Assembly: GCF_003594875.1 (NCBI RefSeq)
Contig: NZ_QZEY01000014.1
Coordinates: forward strand, 1-64,000
DNA: 64,000 nt
Origin: Bailinhaonella thermotolerans
GTDB taxonomy: Bacteria > Actinomycetota > Actinomycetes > Streptosporangiales > Streptosporangiaceae
Direction: 5' to 3'
Position numbers and translations under genes: made by a program. Under the pieces are notes generated by a model. It saw only the letters and a list, made by a program, of their open reading frames with translations. It did not search any database and was not told where the DNA came from. Below, piece after piece: positions 17,910-26,253 of this stretch. Within the stretch, counting starts at the first letter, position 1; each line of letters starts with the position of its first letter.

Positions 17910-18797
17910 ATGATGAGGATCCTGGTGACCGGGAGCGCCGGCCGCCTCGGCCGGAGCGTCACCGCGGCCCTGGCTCAGTCGGGCCACGAGGTGATCGGCG
18001 TGGACGTCGCGCCGGGGGACGGGGGCGAGGAGGCCGTACGGCTGCCCGCCGACCTGACCGACCTGGGCGAGGCGTACGGGGTGATGAACCGCTTCCGGCC
18101 CGAGGCCGTGGTCCACCTGGCGGCCATCGCCACGCCGTTCAGCCGCACCGACGCCCTGACCTACCGGACGAACACCTCCCTGGCGTACAACGTCTGCGAG
18201 GCCGCCACCGCCTGCGGGGCCGAGCGCGTGGTCGTGGCCAGCAGCCCGACGGTCATCGGGTACGGCGCGCCGCGCGGCTGGACGCCGAGCTACCTGCCCA
18301 TCGACGAGGACCACCCGGTCGCGCCCTGGAACGCCTACAGCGCCTCCAAGCTCGCGGCCGAGCACGTGATGGACGTCTTCGCGCGCTCCACCGGCGCGCG
18401 CTTCGCGGCGGTGCGGCCCTGCTTCGTGGTGGCGCCCGAGGAGTGGCACGGCGCGCCCACCCAGTCGGGCCACACGATCGCCGAGCGGCTCGACCGGCCC
18501 GAGATCGCCGGGGCGTCCCTGTTCAACTACATCGACGCGCGCGACGCCGGCGAGATGGTCCGCGCGCTCGTCGAGAAGCTGCCCGAACTGCCGGGGACCG
18601 AGGTGTTCTTCGCCGGCGCGGCCGACGCGCTGGCCCGTGAGCCCCTCGCGGACCTGCTGCCCCGGGTCAACCCCGCGACCGCGGGCCTGGCCGCCGGCCT
18701 GGCCGGCACCGTCCCCGCGTTCTCCACCGCCAAGGCCGAGCGCCTGCTCGGCTGGACGGCCAAGCGTAGCTGGCGCACCGAACTGGAGACCCGATGA
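17910..18797 (+). CDS. NAD-dependent epimerase/dehydratase (extended SDR), possible uronate dehydrogenase
   Basis: A 295-residue extended short-chain dehydrogenase. The NAD-binding motif is ILVTGSAGRLG (GxxGxxG), with HLAAIATP, ASSPTVIGYG and the catalytic YSASK. Candidate roles are sugar epimerase or uronate dehydrogenase. The latter would feed the KdgD and enolase-superfamily enzymes encoded next, but the YSASK region and 295-residue length are not decisive. First gene of the LacI-controlled catabolic operon; its stop overlaps the next start (ATGA). Confidence 0.8.
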   Translation: MMRILVTGSAGRLGRSVTAALAQSGHEVIGVDVAPGDGGEEAVRLPADLTDLGEAYGVMNRFRPEAVVHLAAIATPFSRTDALTYRTNTSLAYNVCEAATACGAERVVVASSPTVIGYGAPRGWTPSYLPIDEDHPVAPWNAYSASKLAAEHVMDVFARSTGARFAAVRPCFVVAPEEWHGAPTQSGHTIAERLDRPEIAGASLFNYIDARDAGEMVRALVEKLPELPGTEVFFAGAADALAREPLADLLPRVNPATAGLAAGLAGTVPAFSTAKAERLLGWTAKRSWRTELETR

Positions 18798-19675
18798 ACC
18801 TGGATGGAGTGCTCTTCTTCCCCGTGACCCCCTTCGCCCCGGACGGCTCGCTCGCCGGGGACGTGCTCGCCGAGCACGTCGCGCGCGGCATGGAGCACGG
18901 CCCCGGGGGCGTCTTCGCCGCGTGCGGCACGGGGGAGTTCCCGGCGCTGTCGGAGGCCGAGCACGCCGCCGCCGTGCGGGTGACGGTCAAGGCCGTCGCC
19001 GGGCGCGCCCCGGTGTTCGCCGGGGCGGGCGGCCCGCTCGGCGCGGCGCTCAACCAGGCGCGGGCGGCCCGGGACGCCGGGGCGGACGGCCTCCTGCTCC
19101 TGCCGCCGTACCTGGCCATGGGCCCGTGGCGGGGATTCGCCGCCTACGTCCGAGCCGTCGCCGAGGTGCTCCCGGTGATCGTCTACGCGCGCGGCCCGGT
19201 CGTGCCCACGCCCGAGCAGGCCGTGGAGCTGGCCGCGACATCCGGCGTCATCGGGCTCAAGGACGGGGTCGGAGACATCGACCTGATCCGGCGCACCGTG
19301 CTCGCCGTGCGCCGCGCGGCGGGCCCCGGCTTCACGTTCTTCAACGGGCTGCCCACCGCCGAGCTGACCATGGCGGCCTACCGGGGGGCGGGCGTCGGGC
19401 TGTACTCCTCGGCGGTCTTCGCGTTCGCGCCCGAGATCGCCACCGCGTTCCTGCGCGGCGAGAACGCCCAGGAGCTGCTGACCGAGTTCTACGAGCCGTT
19501 CTCGCGGCTGCGCGCCACGGTCCCCGGTTACGCGGTCTCCCTGGTCAAGGCCGGGGTACGGCTCCGCGGCCTGGACGCCGGGCCGGTGCGCCCGCCGCTG
19601 GTGGACGCGGCCCCCGAGCATGTGGCCGAGCTGTCCGCGCTGATCGAGCGGGGGCTCGCCCTGGTGGCCGGATGA
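18794..19675 (+). CDS. kdgD: 5-dehydro-4-deoxyglucarate dehydratase (KdgD type)
   Basis: A DHDPS/NAL-superfamily aldolase-fold enzyme of 293 residues. It resembles KdgD, which dehydrates and decarboxylates 5-keto-4-deoxyglucarate to 2-oxoglutarate semialdehyde. Diagnostic segments are GVLFFPVTPF, FAACGTGEFPALS, GLKDGVGDIDLIRR (Schiff-base Lys ~156), FFNGLPTAE, GLYSSAVFAFAP and GYAVSLVKAG followed by DAGPVRPPL. Those agree with KdgD rather than DapA as I recall the families. It overlaps both neighbours by 4 nt, indicating tight coupling. Confidence 0.87.
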   Translation: MNLDGVLFFPVTPFAPDGSLAGDVLAEHVARGMEHGPGGVFAACGTGEFPALSEAEHAAAVRVTVKAVAGRAPVFAGAGGPLGAALNQARAARDAGADGLLLLPPYLAMGPWRGFAAYVRAVAEVLPVIVYARGPVVPTPEQAVELAATSGVIGLKDGVGDIDLIRRTVLAVRRAAGPGFTFFNGLPTAELTMAAYRGAGVGLYSSAVFAFAPEIATAFLRGENAQELLTEFYEPFSRLRATVPGYAVSLVKAGVRLRGLDAGPVRPPLVDAAPEHVAELSALIERGLALVAG

Positions 19676-20724
19676 GGATCGCCGGCCTGCGGGCGACGCT
19701 CCGCACCGCCCCGCTGCCCCGCCCCTGGGGTCCGGACGTGCCCGCCAACCACGTGATCGTCTGCGAGGTCGCGCTCGACGACGGGCGCACGGGCACCGGG
19801 TTCTCCTGGACGCCCGGGATCGGCGCCCGCGCGGTGCTGGCCCTGCTGGAGCACGACGTCCGCGAGGCGCTGATCGGCCTCGAACCGCACCCGGAGGTGG
19901 TCTGGGACCGCCTCTGGGAGCACCTGCACGAGGCCGGCGGCGGCGGGATCACCGCGATGGCGCTGGCCGGGGTGGACCTGGCCCTGTGGGACCTGCGCTG
20001 CGGCGACCGCCCGCTGCCCGACGTCCTCGGGCGGCGGCGCGACAGCGCGCCGGTGTACGGCAGCGGCGTGAACCTCCACTACTCCCTGGAGGAGCTGGTC
20101 GCCCAGGCCGGGCGGTGGAAGGCCGCCGGGTACGCCGGGGTCAAGATCAAGGTCGGCCGGCCCGCCGTGGCCGAGGACGCCGAGCGGGTCGCCGCCGTGC
20201 GTGAGGTGATCGGTCCGGACACCCTGCTCATGGTGGACGCCAACCAGCGCTGGGACCTGCACCGGGCGCGCCGCGCGATCGAGGCGCTGGCGCCGTACGG
20301 TCTGCACTGGGTCGAGGAGCCGCTGCGCGCCGACGACCTGGCCGGCCTCGCGGACCTGCGGCGGAGCGTCGGCGTCCCCATCGCCGCCGGTGAGAACGTC
20401 CGCACGGTGTACGGCTTCCGCGACCTGCTCACCGCGGGCGCGTGCGACGTGGTGCAGCCCAACGTGGTGCGGGTCGGCGGGATCACCCCGTTCCTGCGCG
20501 TCGCCGAGCTGGCCCGGGTGTTCGGCGTTCCCGTCCACCCGCACCTGCTGCCCGACGTGTCCGGGCGGCTCGCGCTGGCCCTGCCCCTGCCCTGCCTGGT
20601 GGAGGACGTCGAGGACGCCTCGCTCGCCGCGCTCGGCCTGCTGGCGGAGCCGTACCCCGTCGAGATCCGCGACGCCCGCCTGTACGACGGCGGGGGCGCG
20701 GGCCTCGGCCTGACCTGGACCTGA
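19672..20724 (+). CDS. Mandelate racemase/muconate lactonizing enzyme family protein
   Basis: Enolase-superfamily enzyme of 350 residues. An N-terminal capping domain precedes a barrel with the KxK motif GVKIKVG, metal ligands in MVDANQRWD, VEEPLRADD and AAGENV, and a histidine in HPHLLPDVS. This arrangement fits MR/MLE dehydratases or cycloisomerases acting on acid sugars (galactarolactone cycloisomerase, glucarate or galactarate dehydratase are options). In this operon, upstream KdgD would consume the keto-deoxy-hexarate it could make. ATG start overlaps kdgD (ATGA). Confidence 0.87.
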   Translation: MRIAGLRATLRTAPLPRPWGPDVPANHVIVCEVALDDGRTGTGFSWTPGIGARAVLALLEHDVREALIGLEPHPEVVWDRLWEHLHEAGGGGITAMALAGVDLALWDLRCGDRPLPDVLGRRRDSAPVYGSGVNLHYSLEELVAQAGRWKAAGYAGVKIKVGRPAVAEDAERVAAVREVIGPDTLLMVDANQRWDLHRARRAIEALAPYGLHWVEEPLRADDLAGLADLRRSVGVPIAAGENVRTVYGFRDLLTAGACDVVQPNVVRVGGITPFLRVAELARVFGVPVHPHLLPDVSGRLALALPLPCLVEDVEDASLAALGLLAEPYPVEIRDARLYDGGGAGLGLTWT

Positions 20725-20739
20725 CGGGCGGAGGAGCGC

Positions 20740-22713
20740 GTGAAGGAGACGACGGAACCCGTGCGCGTGGTGCTGGCCGGGGCGCACGGCCACGGGGCGA
20801 CCTACCTCGACCGGCTGCGGCGGCTGCGCGGCCGGGCGGAGCTCGTGGGGGTGTGCGACGTGCGGCCGGTCCCGCCGGAGGCCCTGGCGGGCCTCGGCGA
20901 GCCGGATCAGGGCGATGACGTGGGCGCGCTCGTCGCGCGGACGCGGGCGGAGATCGCCGTCCTGGCGACCCCCACGCCCGCGCACGCGCCGATGGCCGTG
21001 GCCGCCCTGGAGGCCGGGGCGCACGTGCTGGTGGAGAAGCCGCCGGCGCCCTCGATGGCGGCCTTCGAGCGGATGGCCCGGGCCGCGGAGCGGACCGGGC
21101 GGGGCTGCCAGATCGGTTTTCAGAGCCTGGGCTCGGAGGCGATCGCGGCCGTGCGCCGGCTGGTCGCCGGGGGCGCGATCGGCCGGGTCACCGGCGTCGG
21201 CGCGGCGGGCTCCTGGCCCCGCCCGGCGGCGTACTTCACGCGCAGCCCCTGGGCCGGGCGGCGGCGCATGGGCGGCGACGACGTCATGGACGGGGCGCTG
21301 ACGAACCCGTTCGCCCACGCCGTGGTCACCGCGCTCGCGGTCGCCGGGGCCGAGGGGCGCGGGTCGGTGGCCGGGGTCGAGACCGACCTCTACCACGCCA
21401 ACCCCATCGAGGCCGACGACACCTCCGCGGTCCGGATCAGGCTCGCCGACGGCACCCCCGTCGTGGTGGCGGTGACGCTGTGCGCCCCCGCCCGCGACGA
21501 GCCGTACGTCGTCGTGCACGGCGAGCGCGGGCGGGTCCGCCTCGTCTACACCACCGACGAGGTCACCGTGGAACGCCCGGGGTCCCCGCCCGAGGTCACC
21601 CGCCACGGCCGGGCCGACCTGCTGGAGAACCTGGTCGCCCACGTGCGCGGCGGGGAGGCGCTGCTCGTCCCGCCCGCCAGGACCGCCGCCTTCATGGAGG
21701 TCATGGAGGCCGTACGGCTCGCGCCCGACCCCGCCCCGATCGGCGACGAGCATCAGGAGGTCACGCCCGGGGGACGGGTCCTGCGCGGCGTCTCGGCCCT
21801 GGTGGAGGAGGCGGCGGAGCGGCTGGCGCTGTTCACCGAGCTGGACGCGCCGTGGGCCGTCCCCCGCGTCGCGCTCGCCGCCGCCGGGCGCCCGGTCGCG
21901 ACGTACGTCACCGCGCCCCGGCTGCCGGCGACGCACGCGCCGCGCCCCCACCTGCACCCGGTGCGCACGCTCGGCGGCGTCACCGTGACCGAGACCCTGC
22001 CGGAGGACCACCCGCACCACCTGGGCGCGGGGGTGGCGATCCCGGACGTGGGCGGGCGCAACTTCTGGGGCGGGCGCACGTACGTCCGCGACCGGGGGCC
22101 CGCCTGGCTGGACGACCACGGGCGGCAGCGCCACGCCGGCTTCACCGGCCGGACCCCGGCGGGGTTCACCGAGACGCTGGTCTGGGAGGGCCCGGACGGG
22201 CTCCCGGTGATCCGGGAGAAACGCGTGGTCAGGGTCCGCGACGCGCCGCCCGGCTGGGCCCTGGAGCTGACGTTCACGCTGGCGAACGCCACGGGGACGC
22301 CGCTGCCGATCCGCAGTTCGGCCACCAAGGGACGGCCCGGCGCGGCCTACGGCGGCTTCTTCTGGCGGGCCCCCGGCGACTCCCGCGACCGGCGGGTGTT
22401 CACCGCCGGGGCCGAGGGGGAGGAGGCGGTGCACGGCTCCCAGGCGCCGTGGCTGGCCCTGTCGGCCGTCTCGGCCGGGGACGAGCCCTGGACGCTGGTG
22501 TTCGTCCAGGACGCCGACCCCTGGTTCGTGCGGATCGCGGACTACCCCGGGATCGGGGCCGCCCTGGCCTGGGACACGCCGCTCGTCCTCGGCCGGGTGC
22601 TGACGCGGGCCGTGACCGTGGTCGTGGCGGACGGGCGCCTGGACCGCGCCGAGGCCGCCCGGCTGGCCGCCGCCGCGGCGCCCGGGAGGACCGCGCCCGC
22701 GTCCGCGCGGTGA
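20740..22713 (+). CDS. Gfo/Idh/MocA oxidoreductase fused to DUF6807 (PmoA-like) domain
   Basis: A 657-residue two-domain protein. Residues ~8-350 are a Gfo/Idh/MocA NAD(P)-dependent oxidoreductase: nucleotide-binding LAGAHGHGATYLDRL, VLVEKPPAPS and a C-terminal alpha/beta domain with the HAVVTALA helix. Residues ~385-645 resemble the PmoA/DUF6807 beta-sandwich family: PHLHPVRTLGG, DHPHHLGAGVAIPDVGG, NFWGG, HAGFTG and SSATKGRPGAAYGGFFWR. Both domains occur in sugar-acid or polysaccharide loci; the fusion implies they act on one substrate. GTG start with GGAGG ~10 nt upstream. Last gene of the catabolic operon. Confidence 0.86.
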   Translation: MKETTEPVRVVLAGAHGHGATYLDRLRRLRGRAELVGVCDVRPVPPEALAGLGEPDQGDDVGALVARTRAEIAVLATPTPAHAPMAVAALEAGAHVLVEKPPAPSMAAFERMARAAERTGRGCQIGFQSLGSEAIAAVRRLVAGGAIGRVTGVGAAGSWPRPAAYFTRSPWAGRRRMGGDDVMDGALTNPFAHAVVTALAVAGAEGRGSVAGVETDLYHANPIEADDTSAVRIRLADGTPVVVAVTLCAPARDEPYVVVHGERGRVRLVYTTDEVTVERPGSPPEVTRHGRADLLENLVAHVRGGEALLVPPARTAAFMEVMEAVRLAPDPAPIGDEHQEVTPGGRVLRGVSALVEEAAERLALFTELDAPWAVPRVALAAAGRPVATYVTAPRLPATHAPRPHLHPVRTLGGVTVTETLPEDHPHHLGAGVAIPDVGGRNFWGGRTYVRDRGPAWLDDHGRQRHAGFTGRTPAGFTETLVWEGPDGLPVIREKRVVRVRDAPPGWALELTFTLANATGTPLPIRSSATKGRPGAAYGGFFWRAPGDSRDRRVFTAGAEGEEAVHGSQAPWLALSAVSAGDEPWTLVFVQDADPWFVRIADYPGIGAALAWDTPLVLGRVLTRAVTVVVADGRLDRAEAARLAAAAAPGRTAPASAR

Positions 22714-22844
22714 GCGCCGCCCGGCCCGGCCGCCCCCGCGGCCGCCACGGGCGCCTGCCGTTCCGCGCCGTGGGGCCGCCCCGCGTCCTCGGCCCGCTCC
22801 CGCTGCCCGGCGACCGTGCCGTACCGCTTGTCACCAGGGCTTTT

Positions 22845-22856
22845 GCAAGCGGTTGT
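22845..22856. promoter_or_regulatory. Auxiliary LacI-type operator
   Basis: GCAAGCGGTTGT, an imperfect version of GCAACCGGTTGC, 120 bp upstream of the perfect site. The spacing would allow looping between two repressor dimers. Confidence 0.5.
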
Positions 22857-22930
22857 CAGAGGCCGACCGCGCATGTTCGCGTGAGAAAACCAGGTGAACG
22901 CCCTACCGCTGGAGAGTTTCCCGGGGGCTC

Positions 22931-22960
22931 TTGACGTTTCCTCCGGATTGCCGCAGTGTT
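22931..22960 (+). promoter_or_regulatory. Promoter of the transport/GH43 operon
   Basis: TTGACG (22931-22936) within CTCTTGACGTT, the same context as at 17831, with a weak -10 around 22955-22960. The operator begins 34 bp after the first base of TTGACG, identical to the catabolic-operon promoter. Confidence 0.65.
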
Positions 22961-22964
22961 TCCC

Positions 22965-22976
22965 GCAACCGGTTGC
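22965..22976. promoter_or_regulatory. LacI-type operator of the transport operon
   Basis: Perfect palindrome GCAACCGGTTGC, identical to the site at 17868-17879. Confidence 0.78.
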
Positions 22977-23042
22977 AACGCCCCGGACCCTGTTCCCCGC
23001 AGCTCCCGCACGCTCCCCCGAACCCAAGGAGACGTCGGCGTC

Positions 23043-23918
23043 ATGGCCCGCGCCACCCGGACCCCCTACCTGCTGATCGCGCCGGCTCTGATCGCGATGC
23101 TCGGCTTCCTCGTGTACCCGATGGCGAGCGTCGTCTACTACAGCCTGCAGCACTACAACGTGACCAAGCCGTGGGACAACGGCTTCGCCGGCCTCGACAA
23201 CTTCAGGACCCTGCTGTTCGAGGACCCGCTGTTCTGGCAGAGCCTCGGCTTCAGCGTGAAGTGGGTCGCCGTCGAGGTGACGCTCCAACTGCTCTTCGGC
23301 CTGGCGCTCGCCCTGATCGTCAACGAGACCTTCGTCGGCCGGGCGCTGTCGCGGGCCCTGGTCTTCTCGCCCTGGGCCGTGTCCGGGGTGCTGACCACCG
23401 GCATCTGGGTGCTGCTCTACAACCCCACCACCGGCGTCTCGCGCTACCTGGCCGACCTGGGCCTGATGGAGTACGGCGCGGCGCCGCTGGCCGACCCGGA
23501 CACGGTGTTCTCCGCCGCGGTGGTGGCCGAGCTGTGGCGGGGCGTGCCGTTCTTCGCGATCCTGCTGCTGGCCGACCTGCAGAGCGCCGCCAAGGAGCTC
23601 TACGAGGCCGCGTCGGTGGACGGCGCCAGCCGCGTCCGGCGCTTCTTCCACATCACGCTGCCGCACCTGAAGGACGCGATCATCCTGTCCACGCTGCTGC
23701 GGTGCGTGTGGGAGTTCAACAACGTGGACCTGCTCTACACGCTGACCGGCGGCGGGCCCGCGCACGCGACCACCACCCTGCCGCTGTACGTGGCCTCGAA
23801 GGCGGCCCAGGCCCACGACTTCGGGTACGGCTCCGCGCTGACCACCGCCGCCTTCCTCATCCTGACCTTCTTCTCGATCGCCTACCTCAGGCTGAGCAAG
23901 TTCGGAGCCAAGGCATGA
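23043..23918 (+). CDS. Carbohydrate ABC transporter permease (MalF/UgpA-like)
   Basis: A 291-residue inner-membrane permease of the CUT1 sugar-importer family with six hydrophobic helices and the cytoplasmic EAA loop (ELYEAASVDGASRVRRFFHITLPHLK). It starts with ATG after AAGGAG 11 nt upstream; the stop overlaps the second permease (ATGA). Partner genes are the second permease and the solute-binding lipoprotein of the same operon. No ATPase gene is present, so a shared MsmK-type ATPase elsewhere is probably used. Confidence 0.93.
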   Translation: MARATRTPYLLIAPALIAMLGFLVYPMASVVYYSLQHYNVTKPWDNGFAGLDNFRTLLFEDPLFWQSLGFSVKWVAVEVTLQLLFGLALALIVNETFVGRALSRALVFSPWAVSGVLTTGIWVLLYNPTTGVSRYLADLGLMEYGAAPLADPDTVFSAAVVAELWRGVPFFAILLLADLQSAAKELYEAASVDGASRVRRFFHITLPHLKDAIILSTLLRCVWEFNNVDLLYTLTGGGPAHATTTLPLYVASKAAQAHDFGYGSALTTAAFLILTFFSIAYLRLSKFGAKA

Positions 23919-24790
23919 CGACGGTCCTGGAGCGGCCCGAGGCGGCCGTGTCCCCCGCCCGCCCCGCGCCGGGAAGGTCCGCGCAGCGCGTGAGCCGCTG
24001 GCAGATCTGGGCGCCCCTCGCGCTCTACCTGCTGTTCACGCTCGTGCCCTTCTACTGGATGCTGGTCTTCGCGTTCCGGCCCCGCGGCTCGTCCTCGCTG
24101 CTGCCCTGGCCGATCACGTTCGACAACTTCGCGACCGTCTGGAACGACCTGGGCTTCGCGATGTTCTTCCGGAACAGCCTGATGGTGGGGCTGGCCTCGC
24201 TGGTCGCGACCACGCTGATCGCGCTGGCCGGCGGGTACGCGCTGGCGCGGTACGAGTTCCGCGGCAAGAGGGCGTTCATGGTCGGGATGCTCTGCACGCA
24301 GTTCATCCCCGGCGCGATGATGCTCATCCCGCTGTTCGAGATCTTCCGCACGCTCGGCCTGGTCAACTCGCTGTGGAGCCTGGTGATCGCCGAGACGGTG
24401 TTCCAGCTCCCGCTCTCGCTGATCCTGATCAGCGGCTTCATCAAGAACATCCCGGTGGAGCTGGAGCAGGCGGCCTGGGTGGACGGCTGCGGGCGGCTGC
24501 GCGGCTTCCTGGCGGTGGTGCTGCCGCTGCTGCGCCCCGCGCTGGTGGCCGTGGGCTCGTTCGCCTTCATCCACAGTTGGAACAACTTCCTCTTCGCGCT
24601 GATGTTCGTGAACGAGCAGGAGAAGTTCACGGTCCCGGTCGGCCTGTCGTACACGCTCGGGGAGTTCAGCGTGGACTTCGGGGCGCTGGCCGCGGGCGGC
24701 GTGGTGGCGGCGGTCCCGGTGGTGCTGGTGTTCGCCTTTATTCAGAAATACCTGGTCCAGGGCATGAGCGCCGGGGCGGTGAAGGGATGA
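23915..24790 (+). CDS. Carbohydrate ABC transporter permease (MalG/UgpE-like)
   Basis: A 291-residue CUT1 permease: a ~30-residue cytoplasmic leader, six helices and an EAA loop (ELEQAAWVDGCGRLRGFLAVVLPLLRP). It heterodimerises with the upstream permease to form the channel. Coupled by ATGA at both ends: to the first permease at 23915 and to the GH43 gene at 24787. Confidence 0.93.
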   Translation: MTTVLERPEAAVSPARPAPGRSAQRVSRWQIWAPLALYLLFTLVPFYWMLVFAFRPRGSSSLLPWPITFDNFATVWNDLGFAMFFRNSLMVGLASLVATTLIALAGGYALARYEFRGKRAFMVGMLCTQFIPGAMMLIPLFEIFRTLGLVNSLWSLVIAETVFQLPLSLILISGFIKNIPVELEQAAWVDGCGRLRGFLAVVLPLLRPALVAVGSFAFIHSWNNFLFALMFVNEQEKFTVPVGLSYTLGEFSVDFGALAAGGVVAAVPVVLVFAFIQKYLVQGMSAGAVKG

Positions 24791-26253
24791 CGGCCCCCTG
24801 GATCGCCGACAACGGGGACGGCACCTACACCAACCCGGTGCTCGACGCCGACTGGCCCGACCCGGACGTCATCGCGGTGGGCGACGACTTCTACCTGACG
24901 GCCTCCAGCTTCACCAAGGTCCCCGGGCTGCCGATCCTGCACTCGAAGGACCTGGTCAACTGGACGATCGCCGGCCACGCCGTCACCCGCGGCCGGGACG
25001 AGCCCCGGCCGGGCCACGGCGTGTGGGCCCCCTCGCTCCGCTTCCACGACGGCCGCTTCTGGATCTTCTACGGCGACCCGGACGAGGGGATCTTCGTGGT
25101 CACGGCGGACCGGCCCGAGGGACCGTGGCGCGAGCCGTACCTCATCAAGAAGGGGGCCGGGCTGATCGACCCGTGCCCGCTGTGGGACGAGGACGGGCGG
25201 GCCTACCTCGTGCACGCCTGGGCCAAGAGCCGGGCCGGGTTCAACAACCGGCTCACCCTGCACGAGATGACGCCGGACGCGACGGCGCTGCTCGGCCCCG
25301 GCCGGGTGGTGATCGACGGCGACCGGGTGCCCGGCTGCTTCACGCTGGAGGGGCCCAAGCTCTACCGGCGCGACGGGTGGTACTGGATCCTCGCGCCCGC
25401 CGGGGGAGTGGCGACCGGGTGGCAGTACGCCTTCCGGTCGCGCGACGTGGCCGGGCCGTACGAGCCGAGGATCGTGCTGGAGCGCGGCGGCACCGCGGTG
25501 AACGGCCCCCACCAGGGCGCCTGGGTGCGGGCCGGGGACGCCGACTGGTTCCTGCACTTCCAGGACCGCGGGGCGTACGGGCGGGTCGTCCACCTCCAGC
25601 CGATGCGCTGGGGACCGGACGGCTGGCCGGTCATCGGCGACGGGGGGCGGCCGGTCCCCGGCGGGCGCAAGCCGGTCCAGGGCCACCCCCCGGCCGCGCC
25701 CCGGTCGGACGACGACTTCACCGGGGCGGCCCCCGGACCCCAGTGGAGCTGGCCGGCGAACCCGGACCCGTCCTGGTGGTCCACCGGCGCGGGCCACCTG
25801 CGCCTCACCTGCCGCCCGGGCCCGGAAGACCTCCGGCTCCGGCCCGACGTGCTGACCCAGCGCCTGCCCGCCAGGGCGTTCAGCGCGACCACCGCGATCA
25901 GCCTCGGTGACGGGGCCCGGGGCCGGGCCGGGCTCGCCGTGCTCGGCGACGAGTACGCCTGGGCCGGGCTGGACGGAGACCTGCTGGTCTGCCGCGCCGC
26001 CGGCGCGGGCGGGCCCGAACGCGACCTGGCCGCCCCGGTCCCGGCCGGGGAGGGCCCGGTGACGGTCACGGTGACCGTCGAGGACGGCGCCCTGTGCCGC
26101 TTCTCCGCCGTCTCCGCCGCAGGGCGCGAGGTCGGCGGCCGCTTCCGCGCCGCCCCGTCCCAGTGGGTCGGCGCGGTTCTCGCGCTCTTCGCCTCGGGGG
26201 AGGAGGGCCACGCCAGGTTCCACGGCTTTTCCACGAAAGGTACGGCTCCATGA
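24787..26253 (+). CDS. Glycoside hydrolase family 43 (beta-xylosidase/arabinofuranosidase type)
   Basis: A 488-residue enzyme: five-bladed propeller GH43 domain (~10-300) followed by a beta-sandwich C-terminal domain as in two-domain beta-xylosidases. Probable catalytic residues are Asp25 (general base, ADWPDPDV), Asp128 (pKa modulator, GLIDPCPLWDEDG) and Glu188 (general acid, FTLEGPKLY). There is no signal peptide, so it should act in the cytoplasm on imported oligosaccharides. It is encoded between the permeases and the binding protein, overlapping both by 4 nt. Exact linkage specificity is not readable. Confidence 0.9.
   Translation: MTAPWIADNGDGTYTNPVLDADWPDPDVIAVGDDFYLTASSFTKVPGLPILHSKDLVNWTIAGHAVTRGRDEPRPGHGVWAPSLRFHDGRFWIFYGDPDEGIFVVTADRPEGPWREPYLIKKGAGLIDPCPLWDEDGRAYLVHAWAKSRAGFNNRLTLHEMTPDATALLGPGRVVIDGDRVPGCFTLEGPKLYRRDGWYWILAPAGGVATGWQYAFRSRDVAGPYEPRIVLERGGTAVNGPHQGAWVRAGDADWFLHFQDRGAYGRVVHLQPMRWGPDGWPVIGDGGRPVPGGRKPVQGHPPAAPRSDDDFTGAAPGPQWSWPANPDPSWWSTGAGHLRLTCRPGPEDLRLRPDVLTQRLPARAFSATTAISLGDGARGRAGLAVLGDEYAWAGLDGDLLVCRAAGAGGPERDLAAPVPAGEGPVTVTVTVEDGALCRFSAVSAAGREVGGRFRAAPSQWVGAVLALFASGEEGHARFHGFSTKGTAP

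Larger units (their letters stand above)
22714..23042 (+). promoter_or_regulatory. Control region of the transport/GH43 operon
   Basis: A 329-bp gap with no convincing gene. It holds G+C-rich dyads after the DUF6807 fusion, an auxiliary LacI-type site at 22845-22856, a promoter at 22931-22960, a perfect operator at 22965-22976 and AAGGAG (23026-23031) before the permease start. Confidence 0.7.
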
